A DNA stretch of 64,000 nucleotides from Alkalilacustris brevis (GCF_003350345.1 NZ_QNVJ01000064.1:186001-250000); one strand, 5' to 3'; positions 49,790 through 62,823 are shown, numbered from the stretch's first letter. Numbers and translations: made by a program. Notes: generated from the letters alone by a model not told the origin.

Positions 49790-51742
49790 ATGAGCCTGCC
49801 GCCCGGATTCCTTGAAGAACTGCGCGACCGCGTGCCGCTTTCGCGGCTTGCCGGGAGCAAGGTTACATGGGACAGGCGCAAATCGAACCCCGCCAAGGGC
49901 GACATGTGGGCGCCCTGCCCTTTTCACCAGGAAAAGACGGCGTCATTCCATGTCGATGATCGCAAGGGCTTTTACTATTGCTTCGGCTGTCAGGCGAAGG
50001 GCGACGCGATCAGCTTTCTGCGCGAGGCCGACAATCTGAGCTTCATGGAGGCGGTCGAGATGCTCGCGCGCGAAGCGGGGATGCAGATGCCCGCGCGCGA
50101 CCCCAAGGCCGCCGAACGCGCCGACCGACGCGCCACGCTGGCCGAGGTGATGGAAAAGGCGGTGCGCTTCTACCGGATGCAGCTTGCCACGGCCGCGGCA
50201 TCCGAGGCGCGCGAATATCTGGCCCGGCGCGGGCTGGACAGCGCCGCCTGCGAGCGCTTCGAGATCGGCTTTGCCCCAGACGGGCGGCAAGCGCTCTGGT
50301 CACACCTGACAGGAGGCGGGGCCGAGCCCGCGCAGCTTCTCGCCACCGGACTGGCCGGGCAGTCCGATGACGGCGGCACGCCCTATGACCGTTTCCGCGC
50401 GCGCATCGTCTTTCCCATCCGCGACGCGCGCGGGCGTTGCATCGGCTTTGGCGGGCGGGCGCTGCGCGATGGCCCCTGGCCCAAGTATCTGAATTCGCCG
50501 GAAACCGAGCTTTTCGACAAGGGGCGCACACTCTACAATCACGGGCCTGCCCGCAGCGCCGTTGCCAAGGGCCAGCCGCTGATCGTGGCCGAGGGCTACA
50601 TGGATGTGATCGCGCTGGCCCGCGCCGGATTCGAAGGCGCCGTGGCACCGCTGGGCACCGCGATCACCGAGGAACAGCTCCGCATGATGTGGCGCATCGC
50701 GCCCGAGCCGATCATCGCGCTCGATGGCGACAAGGCCGGGTTGCGCGCGGGTTTGCGGCTGGCCGATCTGGCGCTACCGATGATCGAGGCGGGTCAGTCG
50801 CTGCGCTTTGCGATCCTGCCCGAGGGGCAAGACCCCGACGATCTGCTGCGCGCAGGCGGCGCGGCGGCAATGCAGCGCGTGCTGGACCAGGCCATGCCGA
50901 TGGTTCGGCTGTTATGGCAGCGCGAGACCGAAGGCCAGGTGCTCGACAGCCCCGAACGGCGCGCCGCGCTCGACAAACGGCTGCGCGAATCGCTGCGCCT
51001 GATTCGCGACCCCTCGATTCGCGCCCATTACGCCGACGCGATTCGCGCCCTGCGGGCCGACCTGTTCGGACAGCAACGCAGTACGCGTACATACCCCCGC
51101 AGCGCTGCGGGGCGGGCATGGCATCGCACAGGGCAGCCCTCGGCCGCCCCGCTGCCGAGCACACGCGGCACGCTGCTGGCCGGCGCCCGCGACGAGATGG
51201 TCGAGGACCGCCTGCGCGAGGCGATCATCCTTGCCGTGCTGATCTCGCACCCACGCTTGCTGCCGGAATTCATGACCGCGTTCGAAACCCTGGAGCTTTC
51301 CAGCCCCGAACATGGCACCCTGCGCACAGCGGTGCTGCGCCATTATGCAGAGGGCGACACTGCCGGCACGCTCCGCGATAAAATTGCCGCTGATGCTGGC
51401 GAAGCCCTTGAAAAGCTGTTCTCCCTGAGCCATGTCACAACTGCGCCACCCGTCCGCAACACCGGCGATGTCGAACTTGCCAAGCTGTGTCTGGCAGAAG
51501 AACTCGCGAAACTCGAAGCACGGCGGGGCGCGCGGCGAGAGATATCGGAGGCGATGGAGGATATCGGCAGCATGGCCGATGAAAGCCTCACTTGGCGTCT
51601 GAGCCAGGCAGCAGCGGCCCGCGACAAGGCGGCACGCACCGGGCTAGATGACTCTTCCGATCTCGGAGAAGACCGCGCTGCGCTCTCACAACAACTGCAA
51701 CGCCTCATAGACGGTGAGGTCTGGGTAAGGAAAAAACGATAG
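49790..51742 (+). CDS. dnaG: DNA primase
   Basis: DnaG makes RNA primers for replication. The 650-residue protein has the zinc-binding domain with Cys43, His46, Cys64 and Cys67 ([13 protein letters not shown] and YYCFGC), the primase core with [20 protein letters not shown], and TOPRIM motifs EGYMDVIAL and DGDKAG. The C-terminal domain for DnaB is longer and diverged, as usual. It is followed after 77 bases by rpoD in the same direction, part of a macromolecular-synthesis operon without rpsU. Confidence 0.97.
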   Translation: MSLPPGFLEELRDRVPLSRLAGSKVTWDRRKSNPAKGDMWAPCPFHQEKTASFHVDDRKGFYYCFGCQAKGDAISFLREADNLSFMEAVEMLAREAGMQMPARDPKAAERADRRATLAEVMEKAVRFYRMQLATAAASEAREYLARRGLDSAACERFEIGFAPDGRQALWSHLTGGGAEPAQLLATGLAGQSDDGGTPYDRFRARIVFPIRDARGRCIGFGGRALRDGPWPKYLNSPETELFDKGRTLYNHGPARSAVAKGQPLIVAEGYMDVIALARAGFEGAVAPLGTAITEEQLRMMWRIAPEPIIALDGDKAGLRAGLRLADLALPMIEAGQSLRFAILPEGQDPDDLLRAGGAAAMQRVLDQAMPMVRLLWQRETEGQVLDSPERRAALDKRLRESLRLIRDPSIRAHYADAIRALRADLFGQQRSTRTYPRSAAGRAWHRTGQPSAAPLPSTRGTLLAGARDEMVEDRLREAIILAVLISHPRLLPEFMTAFETLELSSPEHGTLRTAVLRHYAEGDTAGTLRDKIAADAGEALEKLFSLSHVTTAPPVRNTGDVELAKLCLAEELAKLEARRGARREISEAMEDIGSMADESLTWRLSQAAAARDKAARTGLDDSSDLGEDRAALSQQLQRLIDGEVWVRKKR

Positions 51743-51819
51743 TCGCGTTCATCCCTGTGATTCGCGCGCAGCATTCGCTAAGACTCACCGACCGAATCAG
51801 CCCTGCTGCAGGAGCTTCC

Positions 51820-53826
<2,007 letters not shown>

Positions 53827-53837
53827 CAGGAAAGGAA

Positions 53838-53863
53838 AAGGGCGCCTGACCGGCGCCCTTTTT
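53838..53863 (+). terminator. Rho-independent terminator of rpoD
   Basis: A 9-bp stem AAGGGCGCC/GGCGCCCTT with a TGACC loop (53847-53851) is followed by TTT. Read on the other strand it ends in TTTTCC, so it may also serve the convergent lysK gene. Confidence 0.9.
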
Positions 53864-53887
53864 CATTGAGACCTCTGGTGGGGGCGG

Positions 53888-55471
53888 TTAACCCTCTACC
53901 AACTCCCCTGCCAGCGCGCGTTCGATCAGGGCAACCGTTTCCTCGACCCCGTAAAGTGCGATGAAGCCGCCGAAGCGGGGGCCCTGGCTGGCGCCCAGAA
54001 GCACCTCGTAAAGTGCCTTGAACCAGTCGCGCAGAGGCTCGAACGCGTGATCCTTGCCCACGGCGAAGGCCAGCGTCTGCAACTCTTCGGCGTCCAGCCC
54101 GCCATCCCAGGCACGCAGGCGCTGCGCCAAGTCTTCCATCGCGGCGCGCTCCTTGTCATCAGGCAGGCGGAACTGGCGGGCAGGCGCCACAAAATCGTTG
54201 AAATAGGCCAGCGCGAAACCCGCGGCCCGATCAAGGTCGGGGTGGGTTTCGGGGCTGGCCTCGGGGGCGTAGCGGCGGATGAAGCCCCAAAGCCCGTCCT
54301 TGCCCGCAGCGCCCGCAACTGAGGCCAGGTTGAGCAACATGGCGAAGCTGACCACCATTTTCGATTCCGGCGGATTGCCGCCATGGATGTGCCAGACCGG
54401 GTTTGCGGCCTGCTGCTCTGGCGTCTGGGTCGGGTAGGCGCGCAGTTGCTGATGGTATTCATCCACCGCCTTGGGGATGACATCCCAGGAAAGACGCTTG
54501 GCCGTGCGCGGCTTGAGAAACATGTAATACGACAGCGACTCGGTCGAGGCATAGGTCAGCCATTCGTCGATGGTCAGCCCGTTGCCCTTTGATTTGCTGA
54601 TCTTTTCGCCGTTCTCATCGAGAAACAGCTCATAGGTGAAATGTTCAGGAGCGCGGCCATCCAGAATTTCACAAATGCGATCATAGATCGGTGTGTTGGT
54701 GGAATGATCCTTGCCATACATCTCGAAATCGACATCCAGCGCGGCCCAGCGCGCGCCGAAATCCGGCTTCCACTGCAGCTTGACGTTGCCACCTGTGACC
54801 GGCAGCGTCCATTCGCGCCCGGCTTCGTCATCGAAGGTGATTGTGCCCGCGCGCCCGTCCACATGTTTCATCGGCACATACAGCACGCGGCCCGTCTCGG
54901 GATGGATCGGCAGAAAGATCGAATAGGTCTGCTGGCGTTCCTCGCGCAGGGATTTCAGCATCATCGCCATCAGGTCGTCATAGCGTTCGGCGGCGCGCAG
55001 AAGCACCGCGTCGAACTGGCCCGAGCGATAGAATTCGGTGGCCGAGATGAACTCGTATTCGAAACCGAAGGTGTCGAGGAACCGGCGCAGCATGGCATTG
55101 TTGTGATCGCCGAAGCTGTCATGTGTGCCGAACGGGTCGGGCACCGAGGTCAGCGGGCGTTGCAGGTGCTCGCGCAGCATTTCCGGGTTGGGCACGTTGT
55201 CGGGCACCTTGCGCATCCCGTCGAGATCGTCGGAAAAACACACCAACCGCGTCGGGATGTCCGAAAGCACCTCGAAGGCGCGGCGGATCATGGTGGTGCG
55301 CGCCACTTCGCCGAAGGTGCCGATATGCGGCAGGCCCGAGGGGCCATAGCCGGTCTCGAACAGGACATGACCCTTGGCGGGCGGGCCGGATTCGTAGCGT
55401 TTGAGGATGCGGCGCGCCTCTTCGAACGGCCAGGCCTTCGATGACATCGCGGCGTCGCGCAGATCGGACAT
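53888..55471 (-). CDS. lysK: Lysyl-tRNA synthetase, class I
   Basis: This enzyme charges tRNA-Lys. The 527-residue protein is a class I LysRS, the archaeal type kept by alphaproteobacteria. It has the HIGH-like motif [16 protein letters not shown] and the KMSKS-like motif [11 protein letters not shown], with the class I-specific [25 protein letters not shown] at the N-terminus. The start at 55471 (MSDLRDAAM) is the first ATG; another ATG 8 codons in is possible. It is convergent with rpoD, and promoter boxes lie about 50-80 bases upstream of the start. Confidence 0.95.
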   Translation of the reverse strand: MSDLRDAAMSSKAWPFEEARRILKRYESGPPAKGHVLFETGYGPSGLPHIGTFGEVARTTMIRRAFEVLSDIPTRLVCFSDDLDGMRKVPDNVPNPEMLREHLQRPLTSVPDPFGTHDSFGDHNNAMLRRFLDTFGFEYEFISATEFYRSGQFDAVLLRAAERYDDLMAMMLKSLREERQQTYSIFLPIHPETGRVLYVPMKHVDGRAGTITFDDEAGREWTLPVTGGNVKLQWKPDFGARWAALDVDFEMYGKDHSTNTPIYDRICEILDGRAPEHFTYELFLDENGEKISKSKGNGLTIDEWLTYASTESLSYYMFLKPRTAKRLSWDVIPKAVDEYHQQLRAYPTQTPEQQAANPVWHIHGGNPPESKMVVSFAMLLNLASVAGAAGKDGLWGFIRRYAPEASPETHPDLDRAAGFALAYFNDFVAPARQFRLPDDKERAAMEDLAQRLRAWDGGLDAEELQTLAFAVGKDHAFEPLRDWFKALYEVLLGASQGPRFGGFIALYGVEETVALIERALAGELVEG

Positions 55472-55521
55472 GTCCTTAACCCTCTCGAGAACGTCAGGCC
55501 AATGGGCCCGCCAAGCCTCGT

Positions 55522-55550
55522 CTCCTATTGCCCTGCCAGTTCGGCGTCAA
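55522..55550 (-). promoter_or_regulatory. Candidate promoter of lysK
   Basis: Minus strand: TTGACG (55550-55545), 17 bases, TAGGAG (55527-55522). The -10 is weak. It would start near 55515, about 45 bases before the ATG. Confidence 0.4.
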
Positions 55551-55595
55551 TATTCTGCGCCGCAACATACCAGCCTACAGACAAAGGATCACCAG

Positions 55596-56021
55596 ATGAG
55601 CGCCACCCTGCCTGCCCTGTCCGAACAGGATTGCCTTGTCGCCATCATGATCGCCGTTTCCGCCTCGGACGAGGAGATACGCACCTCGGAACTGGTCGCA
55701 ATCCAGCAGGTGGTCAACTACCTGCCGATATTCGCCGGGTATGACACCGACCGGCTGCGCACGACCGCGCAAACGGTTTTCGACCTCCTTACCGAAGAAG
55801 ACGGGCTTGATTCGCTGTTCGGCCTGGTGCGCGAGGCCCTGCCCGAGCGGCTGTTCGAGACCGCCTATGCCTTGGCCTGCGATGTGGCTGCCGCTGATGG
55901 CACGCTGATGCAGGCCGAGCTGCGCCTGCTCGAGGAAATCCGGCACGAGCTGGAGATTGACCGCCTGCATGCCGCTGCCATCGAGCGCGGCGCCCGCGCA
56001 CGGCACATGAAACTGACCTGA
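55596..56021 (+). CDS. TerB-like protein
   Basis: The 141-residue all-helical protein has two TerB-like segments: ASDEEIRTSELVAIQQV and AAADGTLMQAELRLLEEI, each with the acidic metal-binding type pattern D-G/E-x-x-x-x-x-E. TerB domains were first seen in tellurite resistance operons but also occur alone with unknown roles. No other ter gene is here. AAAGGATCACCAG precedes the ATG. It faces dacB tail to tail with a 15-base gap. Confidence 0.75.
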   Translation: MSATLPALSEQDCLVAIMIAVSASDEEIRTSELVAIQQVVNYLPIFAGYDTDRLRTTAQTVFDLLTEEDGLDSLFGLVREALPERLFETAYALACDVAAADGTLMQAELRLLEEIRHELEIDRLHAAAIERGARARHMKLT

Positions 56022-56036
56022 GACCGCGCGCCGCGT

Positions 56037-57539
56037 TCAGGCGTGAAGCACACCCCAGCGTTCGATAAGCTGTTGCTGCAACCGTCGCGCGCGGCCGATC
56101 CAGTCGCGCGAACCGGGGGGGCGGTCGCGCTGATCGGCCCTCAGCCCGTTGCGGGTGTCCATGTCGGCCGCAAAGATCGCGAAGGCCAGTTCGGCCCCGC
56201 CCTGGCGTGGCCTGGCGTATCCGGCAAGGCCGCTGACGAAATTCAGCGTGCCGGTCTTGGCAGCAACCTCGACGGGATGGTTGCGCTGAATATTGCCTTG
56301 CCCGTCGCGCATGACGAATTCACGCATCAGCCCGTGCAGCGGCCCCTGGTGCCGGGCCGCGACCAGCACACGCACCATGTCGGCCGCGCTGATGCGCGAG
56401 GCATCCCCCAACCCCGAATGATCGACAAAGCGCGGCCCCTCCAGCCCGAAACGCGCGCGCGCCCAGTCGGCCATCATCTGCCCGGATTGCGCCAGGCTGA
56501 CGGGGCGGCCGCCGCGCGCGATGCTGGCGGCAAGGCCCACGGCCTCGGCGGTGAGGTTCGTCGAATAGCGCATCATCCCGCGCAGGATTTCGCGCAACGG
56601 GTCCGAGCGATGCTCGGCCAGGGCCGTGCCGCGCAGGCTGCCGCCGCTGGCAAGCTGCGGCGCGGGCAGTGAAATCTCGTAGTAATTGGCGATAGCGCGG
56701 AACACATCTCCGGCGTAAAGCTCGGGCTGGCGCACAGGCAGCCAGCGCCCACCGCTGCCGCCCAGCGCCGCCTGCGCCACAGTCCAGGTCTCGGAGCCGC
56801 CGGCAAGCTCGTGGGTGTAGACGGGAGCTTGGCGGTTCACCACCTGCATCCGCGCCATCGAAACCCCCGGGCGAAAGCGTTGGTCAGGTGCTTCCATGAC
56901 AACCTGATAGCCGCTGCCGCTGCGCTCCCATCGGAAATGCACGCGATTGAAGTTCAGGTTCAGGCCAGAGACCGCCGGGTTGTATCCCGCCTGCACCGGC
57001 TGTTCCGCTGCAATCTCGCGAATGGACGGATAGCTGCCGCCATGCACCAGAAACCGCCCCGTAACCCGGCGCACACCGGCATCGCGTAGCCGCTGCGCCA
57101 GCGCGCCCACCCCGTCGCTGCCCAGTGTGGGATCGCCGCCGCCCAGCAAGATCAGATCGCCATTGAGTTGCCCGCCCTGCACCGGCCCCGTCGCCAGGAG
57201 CCGGGTGACGAAGCGTTGCTGCGGCTCCAGCGCATCGAGCGCATATAGCGTGGTAACGGCCTTGATCACGCTTGCGGGGGGCAAAGCTGTTGCCGGGCGC
57301 AATGCCTCGACCACCTGACCATTGGCGGTATTCACCACGACATAGCCCAGGTTGCCACGCAAGCGCGCGGCCTGAATCAGCGCTTCGGCCGAAGGGGCCG
57401 TGCCGGCGACATTGCGCGCCGCTGCCCCGCCCGGTCGCACGGGTGGCATCGGCGAACGACCGGGCGGCGCTGCAAGCGCAGGCATGGCCGCCCCGGCCAG
57501 AAGAGAAGTCAGAAAGAAGCGTCTGGATAGATGGCTCAC
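56037..57539 (-). CDS. dacB: D-alanyl-D-alanine carboxypeptidase/endopeptidase (PBP4 type)
   Basis: DacB trims peptidoglycan stem peptides. The 500-residue protein has the active-site SxxK as SVIK (Ser90, Lys93), YSTNLTAEAVG with the SxN motif, and the KTG triad element in AAKTGTLNFVSG. The N-terminus SHLSRRFFLTSLLAGAAMPALA carries a twin-arginine pattern SRRFFLT, so export through Tat is possible. No ATG fits; a GTG at 57539 with GGAGG about 10 bases upstream is the likely start. It is convergent with the TerB-like gene. Confidence 0.92.
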   Translation of the reverse strand: MSHLSRRFFLTSLLAGAAMPALAAPPGRSPMPPVRPGGAAARNVAGTAPSAEALIQAARLRGNLGYVVVNTANGQVVEALRPATALPPASVIKAVTTLYALDALEPQQRFVTRLLATGPVQGGQLNGDLILLGGGDPTLGSDGVGALAQRLRDAGVRRVTGRFLVHGGSYPSIREIAAEQPVQAGYNPAVSGLNLNFNRVHFRWERSGSGYQVVMEAPDQRFRPGVSMARMQVVNRQAPVYTHELAGGSETWTVAQAALGGSGGRWLPVRQPELYAGDVFRAIANYYEISLPAPQLASGGSLRGTALAEHRSDPLREILRGMMRYSTNLTAEAVGLAASIARGGRPVSLAQSGQMMADWARARFGLEGPRFVDHSGLGDASRISAADMVRVLVAARHQGPLHGLMREFVMRDGQGNIQRNHPVEVAAKTGTLNFVSGLAGYARPRQGGAELAFAIFAADMDTRNGLRADQRDRPPGSRDWIGRARRLQQQLIERWGVLHA

Positions 57540-57660
57540 CGGTGCGCACCCTCCTTCATGCCCACAGGTTAAACCTATCCGACCGGGATCAGGCAAGCCT
57601 TTCCGCCAGTGGCCCGCACCAATTCATCCGAAAAGACCGCCTGCGGCGGGCGGAGGGCAC

Positions 57661-58287
57661 TCAACTCCCGCTGCCCGAGGGCCAGCCACCGCCAGCGCGC
57701 AGCCCGGTGGACGAGATGTCGCGCATGGGCACGTTGAGAAAAACCCAGGCCGGCGGGCGGTGCAGCGCGAGCATCCCCGCATCGCGCGCCTTGACGCGAT
57801 CCTGCGCAAAGCGCAGCGCCGCCTTGGAGCGCCGTGCGCGCACACGCGCGCCCGGTCGGGCGAACACGGCCACGGGCACCCGTTCCATGATGCTTTGCCA
57901 ATCCTCCCAGCGGTGAAACCCGGCCAGGTTGTCGGCCCCCATCAACCATACGAAACGCACGCCCGGATAAAGCCGCTGCAGCAGCACAATCGTGCGCGCA
58001 GTGTAGCGGCTGTTCAGCCGGGCTTCGATATCGGTGATCTCGACGCGCGGGTGGTCCATCACCGCCCGCGCCGCCGCAAGCCGCGCCGCCATCGGCGCAG
58101 GTCCGCGCGCCTTGAGCGGATTGCCGGGGCTGACCAGCCACCACACCCGGTCGAGCCCCAGCCGCCTGAGCGCCTCGCGCGTGATATGCACATGGCCCGA
58201 ATGCGGCGGATCGAACGACCCGCCCAGCAGCCCCACGCGCAGGCCAGGCGGCGCATGGGGCAGCCCATGACGATGGATGATGCTCAT
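57661..58287 (-). CDS. nadD: Nicotinate-nucleotide adenylyltransferase
   Basis: NadD adenylates nicotinate mononucleotide in NAD synthesis. The 208-residue protein has the nucleotidyltransferase motif [15 protein letters not shown] near residue 20, then [27 protein letters not shown], and the terminal ISSTGLRAG motif (normally ISST-x-IR). The start ATG at 58287 overlaps the AGCS symporter gene stop by 4 bases. No rsfS or proA follows here; rsfS is 4 kb away. A pyrophosphate-releasing enzyme, it is essential in most bacteria. Confidence 0.95.
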   Translation of the reverse strand: MSIIHRHGLPHAPPGLRVGLLGGSFDPPHSGHVHITREALRRLGLDRVWWLVSPGNPLKARGPAPMAARLAAARAVMDHPRVEITDIEARLNSRYTARTIVLLQRLYPGVRFVWLMGADNLAGFHRWEDWQSIMERVPVAVFARPGARVRARRSKAALRFAQDRVKARDAGMLALHRPPAWVFLNVPMRDISSTGLRAGGGWPSGSGS

Positions 58288-59849
58288 TCCGGAATCTCTC
58301 CCACCCGGCCCACGGCCCTGATCTCGCCGCGCTTGAGACGGCTGAAATAGCTTTGCGCTTCCGCCCGCACGATGGGCATGAGCGCGTAAAGCGCGATGAT
58401 GTTGAAAACTGCCATCGAGAAGATCATCGCATCCGAAAAATCGATCACCGCGCCCAGCTGCGCCGCCGCGCCGATCACCACGAAACCGCAATAGATCAGC
58501 TTGAAGGTCAGTTCGGTCCGGCGCCCCTCGCCGAACAGGAAGGTCCAGGCCTTCAGCCCGTAATAGGCCCATGTGATCATGGTGGAAACCGCAAACAGCA
58601 CCACGGCGATTGCCAACACATAAGGAAACCACCCCACCACGCTGGCAAAGGCCGCCGAGGTCAGCGCCACGCCCTGAACCCCATCCGCCGTGGCGATCTG
58701 CCCGCCATCGAGCACATAGACCCCTGCTTGCGCGTCGAACACCAGCACCCCCGAGACGATGATCACCAGCGCCGTGATCGTGCAGATCACTACCGTGTCG
58801 ATGAAGGGCTCCAGCAGCGCCACCGTGCCTTCCGACACGGGCTCTTTTGTGCGCACCGCCGAATGGGCGATCGCCGCCGAGCCGAGCCCCGCCTCGTTGG
58901 AAAACGCCGCACGGCGAAACCCCATGATCAGCGCGCCCACCATGCCGCCCGCGACCCCGAGGCCGGTGAAGGCCCCTTCGAAAATCTGCGCGATCGCCCA
59001 GGGCACGCGGTCGGCATTGGCGATCAGCACCGTCGCCGCCCCCAACAGGTAAACCGCCGCCATAAGCGGCACCAGCCGCGAGGTCACGCGCGCGATGCTG
59101 CGTATACCGCCCACGATCACCGCAAAGACCACCAGCGCCAGAAAGGCACCCGTGGCCCAGCCCTGCCCGTCCATCAGCCCGCCGCTGACCACCGCGATCT
59201 GGGCATGGGCCTGATTGGCCTGGAACATGTTGCCCGCCCCGATCGCGCCGCCCACGCAGCACAGCGAGAACAGCACCGCCAGAAGCCGCCCGCCGGGCAG
59301 GCCGCGCTCGGCAAAGCCCTTGGTCATGTAATACATCGGCCCGCCCGATATCGTGCCATCGGGCAGCACGTTGCGGTACTTGACCCCCAGCGTGCATTCG
59401 GTGAACTTGGTCGCCATACCCAGAAAACCCGCCAGGATCATCCAGAAGGTCGCCCCCGGCCCGCCGATGCCCACCGCCACGGCAACGCCCGCGATGTTGC
59501 CCAGGCCCACCGTGCCCGACAGCGCCGTGGCCAGCGCCTGGAAATGGCTGACCTCGCCCGCGTCCTCGCCGCTGGAATAGTCGCCCCGCACCAGCCGCAG
59601 CGCATGGGTGAAGCCGCGCAGCTGCACCAGCCCCAGATAGGCGGTGAACACCGCCGCCGCGACCACCAGCCACATCACGATCCAGGGGAAGTCGGTGCCG
59701 GGCAGAGGCGCAAAGATCAGTGCGACAAACCAGCCGGTGGCGTGCTCGAACACCTGATCGACCGCCGCGTCGAAGCCCTGCGCCGCGACTGCCCCCGGAA
59801 CTGCGGCCAGAGCACCCCCTGCCACCACCCTTCGCAAAGCTGCCCCCAT
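58284..59849 (-). CDS. Sodium:alanine symporter (AGCS family)
   Basis: The 521-residue protein is a multi-helix transporter of the alanine/glycine:cation symporter family. It has the signatures [56 protein letters not shown] and [23 protein letters not shown] signal-like N-terminus, [16 protein letters not shown], precedes the first helices. The start at 59849 has GGGGGAACA upstream. It is coupled with nadD. Alanine or glycine import with Na+ is the expected job. Confidence 0.92.
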   Translation of the reverse strand: MGAALRRVVAGGALAAVPGAVAAQGFDAAVDQVFEHATGWFVALIFAPLPGTDFPWIVMWLVVAAAVFTAYLGLVQLRGFTHALRLVRGDYSSGEDAGEVSHFQALATALSGTVGLGNIAGVAVAVGIGGPGATFWMILAGFLGMATKFTECTLGVKYRNVLPDGTISGGPMYYMTKGFAERGLPGGRLLAVLFSLCCVGGAIGAGNMFQANQAHAQIAVVSGGLMDGQGWATGAFLALVVFAVIVGGIRSIARVTSRLVPLMAAVYLLGAATVLIANADRVPWAIAQIFEGAFTGLGVAGGMVGALIMGFRRAAFSNEAGLGSAAIAHSAVRTKEPVSEGTVALLEPFIDTVVICTITALVIIVSGVLVFDAQAGVYVLDGGQIATADGVQGVALTSAAFASVVGWFPYVLAIAVVLFAVSTMITWAYYGLKAWTFLFGEGRRTELTFKLIYCGFVVIGAAAQLGAVIDFSDAMIFSMAVFNIIALYALMPIVRAEAQSYFSRLKRGEIRAVGRVGEIPE

Positions 59850-59916
59850 TGTTCCCCCGGCCCGCAAACACTATAGATGCCGCCAACACATCTCATATTC
59901 CGCAAGGACATGCATC

Positions 59917-61572
59917 ATGGCGTCTTACCAATATGTCTATCACATGGATGGAGTCTCCAAGACCTATCCCGGCGGCAAGAAATGTTTTGAGAACATCCGC
60001 CTGTCGTTCCTGCCGGGCGTCAAGATCGGTGTGGTCGGCCCCAACGGCGCGGGGAAATCCACCCTGCTGCGCATCATGGCCGGCCAGGACAAGGATTTCA
60101 CCGGCGAGGCATGGGCCGCCAAGGGCGCGCGCGTAGGCTATCTGCCGCAGGAGCCGGAGCTTGACGCCAGCCTCGATGTGCGCGGCAACGTCATGCTGGG
60201 CGTGGCCGAAAAGAAGGCCAAGCTGGACCGCTTCAACGAACTGGCGATGAATTATTCTGACGAAACCGCCGAAGAGATGGGCCAGTTGCAAGATGAGATC
60301 GACAGCCAGAACCTCTGGGATCTGGATGCGCAGATCGATGTGGCGCTAGAGGCGCTGCGCTGCCCGCCGGACGAGGCCGACGTGACGACCCTTTCGGGCG
60401 GCGAAAAGCGCCGCGTGGCCCTGTGCAAGCTGCTGCTTGAAGCGCCCGACATGCTGCTGCTCGACGAACCGACCAACCACCTGGATGCCGAAACCATCGC
60501 CTGGCTGCAGCAGCACCTGATCGACTACAAGGGCACGATCCTGATCGTCACCCACGACCGCTATTTCCTGGATGACATCACAAGCTGGATCCTCGAACTC
60601 GATCGTGGGCGCGGCATCCCCTATGAGGGGAATTATTCCAGCTGGCTGGAACAGAAGGCCAAGCGGCTTGCGCAAGAAGCGCGCGAGGACAAGTCGCGAC
60701 AGAAAACGCTGGAAAAGGAACTTGAATGGATCCGCGCCGGGGCCCGCGCGCGGCAGGCCAAATCCAAGGCGCGCATCTCGGCCTATGAGCAGATGGCCAG
60801 CCAGTCCGAGCGTGAAAAGGTCGGCAAAGCGCAGATCATCATCCCCAACGGCCCGCGCCTGGGCTCGAAAGTCATCGAAGTGGATGGCCTGCGCAAGGGC
60901 TATGGCAACAACCTGCTGATCGAGGATCTGACATTCTCGCTGCCGCCGGGCGGGATCGTCGGCGTGATCGGCCCCAACGGCGCGGGTAAATCGACGCTGT
61001 TTCGGATGCTGACCGGCGACGAGCAGCCCGACGCGGGCGAGGTAACCTTCGGCGACACGGTCAAGATGGCCTATGTGGACCAGTCGCGCGACGCGCTCGA
61101 TGGCAAGAAAACCGTGTGGGAGGAAATCTCCGACGGGCTGGACGTCATCACCCTGGGCGATGCCGAGATGAACTCCCGCGCCTATGTGGGCGCCTTCAAT
61201 TTCAAAGGGGGCGACCAGCAAAAGAAGGTGGGGCAACTGTCGGGCGGCGAGCGCAACCGGGTGCACCTGGCCAAGCTGCTGCGCTCGGGCGGCAACGTGC
61301 TGCTGCTTGACGAGCCGACCAATGACCTTGACGTGGAAACCCTGCGCGCACTTGAGGACGCGCTGGAGGATTTCGCCGGCTGCGCCGTGGTGATCAGCCA
61401 CGACCGCTTTTTCCTCGACCGGCTCTGCACGCATATCCTGGCCTTCGAGGGCGAGGCGCATGTGGAATGGTTCGAAGGCAACTTCGCCGCCTATGAGGAA
61501 GACAAGAAACGCCGCCTCGGCCCCGACGCGCTGGAGCCCAAGCGGATCAAGTACAAGAAGTTCGCGCGGTGA
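59917..61572 (+). CDS. ettA: Energy-dependent translational throttle protein EttA
   Basis: EttA is an ABC-F protein that binds the ribosomal E site and gates the first peptide bond according to energy state. The 551-residue protein has two ABC domains. The first has GPNGAGKST at 41-49 and LSGGEKRRVALCKLLL with LLLDEPTNHLD. The second has GPNGAGKST and LSGGERNRVHLAKLLRS with LLLDEPTNDLD. The linker ERKRLAQEA-like segment with RAGARARQAKSKARISAYEQM fits the EttA PtIM linker. No membrane segment is present. Confidence 0.95.
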   Translation: MASYQYVYHMDGVSKTYPGGKKCFENIRLSFLPGVKIGVVGPNGAGKSTLLRIMAGQDKDFTGEAWAAKGARVGYLPQEPELDASLDVRGNVMLGVAEKKAKLDRFNELAMNYSDETAEEMGQLQDEIDSQNLWDLDAQIDVALEALRCPPDEADVTTLSGGEKRRVALCKLLLEAPDMLLLDEPTNHLDAETIAWLQQHLIDYKGTILIVTHDRYFLDDITSWILELDRGRGIPYEGNYSSWLEQKAKRLAQEAREDKSRQKTLEKELEWIRAGARARQAKSKARISAYEQMASQSEREKVGKAQIIIPNGPRLGSKVIEVDGLRKGYGNNLLIEDLTFSLPPGGIVGVIGPNGAGKSTLFRMLTGDEQPDAGEVTFGDTVKMAYVDQSRDALDGKKTVWEEISDGLDVITLGDAEMNSRAYVGAFNFKGGDQQKKVGQLSGGERNRVHLAKLLRSGGNVLLLDEPTNDLDVETLRALEDALEDFAGCAVVISHDRFFLDRLCTHILAFEGEAHVEWFEGNFAAYEEDKKRRLGPDALEPKRIKYKKFAR

Positions 61573-61692
61573 GATAATGTGGCGGGCCGTGGCCCGAGCC
61601 GAAACCAGGGCCGGGTGCAGGAACTGTTGCGCCCGGCCTGAACAGCCGCAGGCTGCAGCCCCGCTCCCCCGCCAGGGTTGCCGCCCCGCCCC

Positions 61693-62163
61693 TCACCCCC
61701 GGTGATAGGGCGTGCCCGCCAGGATCGTCGCGGCGCGGTAAAGCTGTTCGGCCAGCATCACGCGCGCCAGCATGTGCGGCCAGACCATCCGCCCGAATGA
61801 AATCTTGGCATCGGCCCGCGCGCGCAGGTCGCGCGAAAGCCCGTCGGCGCCACCGATCAGGAACGCCGCATCGCGCCGTCCCTCGTCGCGCCAGCGCGCC
61901 AGCATTTCGGCAAACTCGGGCGAGGAAAGCGCCTTGCCGCGCTCATCGAGCGCACAGAGCACCGCGCCATCGGGCGCGGCACGCAAGAGCCGCTCGCCCT
62001 CTGCCTCCGGGCCGCCGCCCGAACGATCCTCGATTTCAAGAACCTGCGCGGGGCCAAGGCCCAGCCCCTGCCCTGTCCGGCCAAGGCGCAACAGGTAGTC
62101 GTCGATCAGCGCCGCCTCGGGCCCGCCACGCAGCCGGCCCACGGCACAGATATGCAGCCGCAT
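61693..62163 (-). CDS. rlmH: 23S rRNA pseudouridine-1915 N3-methyltransferase
   Basis: RlmH methylates pseudouridine 1915 in helix 69 of 23S rRNA, using SAM. The 156-residue SPOUT protein starts MRLHICAVGRLRGGPEAALIDDYLLRL, has AAFLIGGADGLS (the SAM-binding knot), MVWPHMLARVMLAEQLYRAATILAG and ends in the catalytic YHRG. The family usually ends in Y-H-K/R-. The ATG overlaps the rsfS stop by one base. The rsfS-rlmH pair is typical. Confidence 0.95.
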   Translation of the reverse strand: MRLHICAVGRLRGGPEAALIDDYLLRLGRTGQGLGLGPAQVLEIEDRSGGGPEAEGERLLRAAPDGAVLCALDERGKALSSPEFAEMLARWRDEGRRDAAFLIGGADGLSRDLRARADAKISFGRMVWPHMLARVMLAEQLYRAATILAGTPYHRG

Positions 62164-62537
62164 CAGGCGTCGGACGGGGCCGGGGCACCTGCGGGCGCGG
62201 ACTGCCACATCTTTTCAAGCTGGTAGAAGGCACGCACCTCGGGGCGGAAGACATGCACCACCACGTCGCCCGCGTCGATCAGCACCCAGTCGCCGGCATC
62301 CTTGCCCTCGCAGCGGGCGGTGAAGCCGTAATCCTGCTTGAGCCGCTCGACCAGCTTGTCCGCGATCGCCGCCACCTGACGCGAAGACCGGCCCGAGCAG
62401 ATCACCATGTGATCGGCCATGGTCGAGCGCCCACCAAGATCGATCGTGACGATCTCTTCGGCCTTCTCGTCATCCAGCGTTGAAAGAATGGTGTCCAGCA
62501 GCGGCACCTGCGCCGCCTGCTTCTTGCGCGCGGTCAT
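62163..62537 (-). CDS. rsfS: Ribosomal silencing factor RsfS
   Basis: RsfS binds L14 and blocks subunit joining in starvation. The 124-residue protein has LLDTILSTLDDEKAEEIVTIDLGGRS, MADHMVICSGRSSRQVAAIADKLVERL, and GDWVLIDAGDVVVHVFRPEVRAFYQLEKMW, all of the family. The start at 62537 is chosen for its AGGAGG site 8 bases upstream. An in-frame ATG at 62582 would add 15 residues of low complexity, with a less ideal spacing. It is coupled with rlmH. Confidence 0.93.
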   Translation of the reverse strand: MTARKKQAAQVPLLDTILSTLDDEKAEEIVTIDLGGRSTMADHMVICSGRSSRQVAAIADKLVERLKQDYGFTARCEGKDAGDWVLIDAGDVVVHVFRPEVRAFYQLEKMWQSAPAGAPAPSDA

Positions 62538-62787
62538 CGCCGCGCCTCCTGCTGCGGCCGGGGCATCGGCCGCCTGCTCCATGTATGACAGGACATGGTC
62601 CTCCTTTGTTGCGCGCCGCGCGATGCGGCACCTCGTGTTCTTCAAAAGTAGCAACGCAGCTTGTGAAACTCAACGGGCAGCCCCCCGATCACGCGCAATT
62701 GCGCAAGGCGTTGCCCAAATGCGCAAGGGCCGTATTTCGGCAATCCGCACTGGGGCGCAGGCTTTGGGCCGCTCCCGCCGCCGCATA

Positions 62788-62816
62788 TTGCGTCACGCCG
62801 CAAAGACGCCTAGATA
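62788..62816 (+). promoter_or_regulatory. Candidate promoter of the leuC leader
   Basis: TTGCGT (62788-62793), 17 bases, TAGATA (62811-62816). Transcription would start near 62823, almost exactly at the start of a 28-codon open frame, so that frame would be nearly leaderless. Confidence 0.45.
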
Positions 62817-62823
62817 CAAGCGC

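Noticed and set aside
57661-59889. A 742-codon minus frame joining nadD with upstream sequence
   Set aside because: The first two thirds are an out-of-frame reading of the AGCS symporter gene. Only the nadD part after 58287 matches a protein family.
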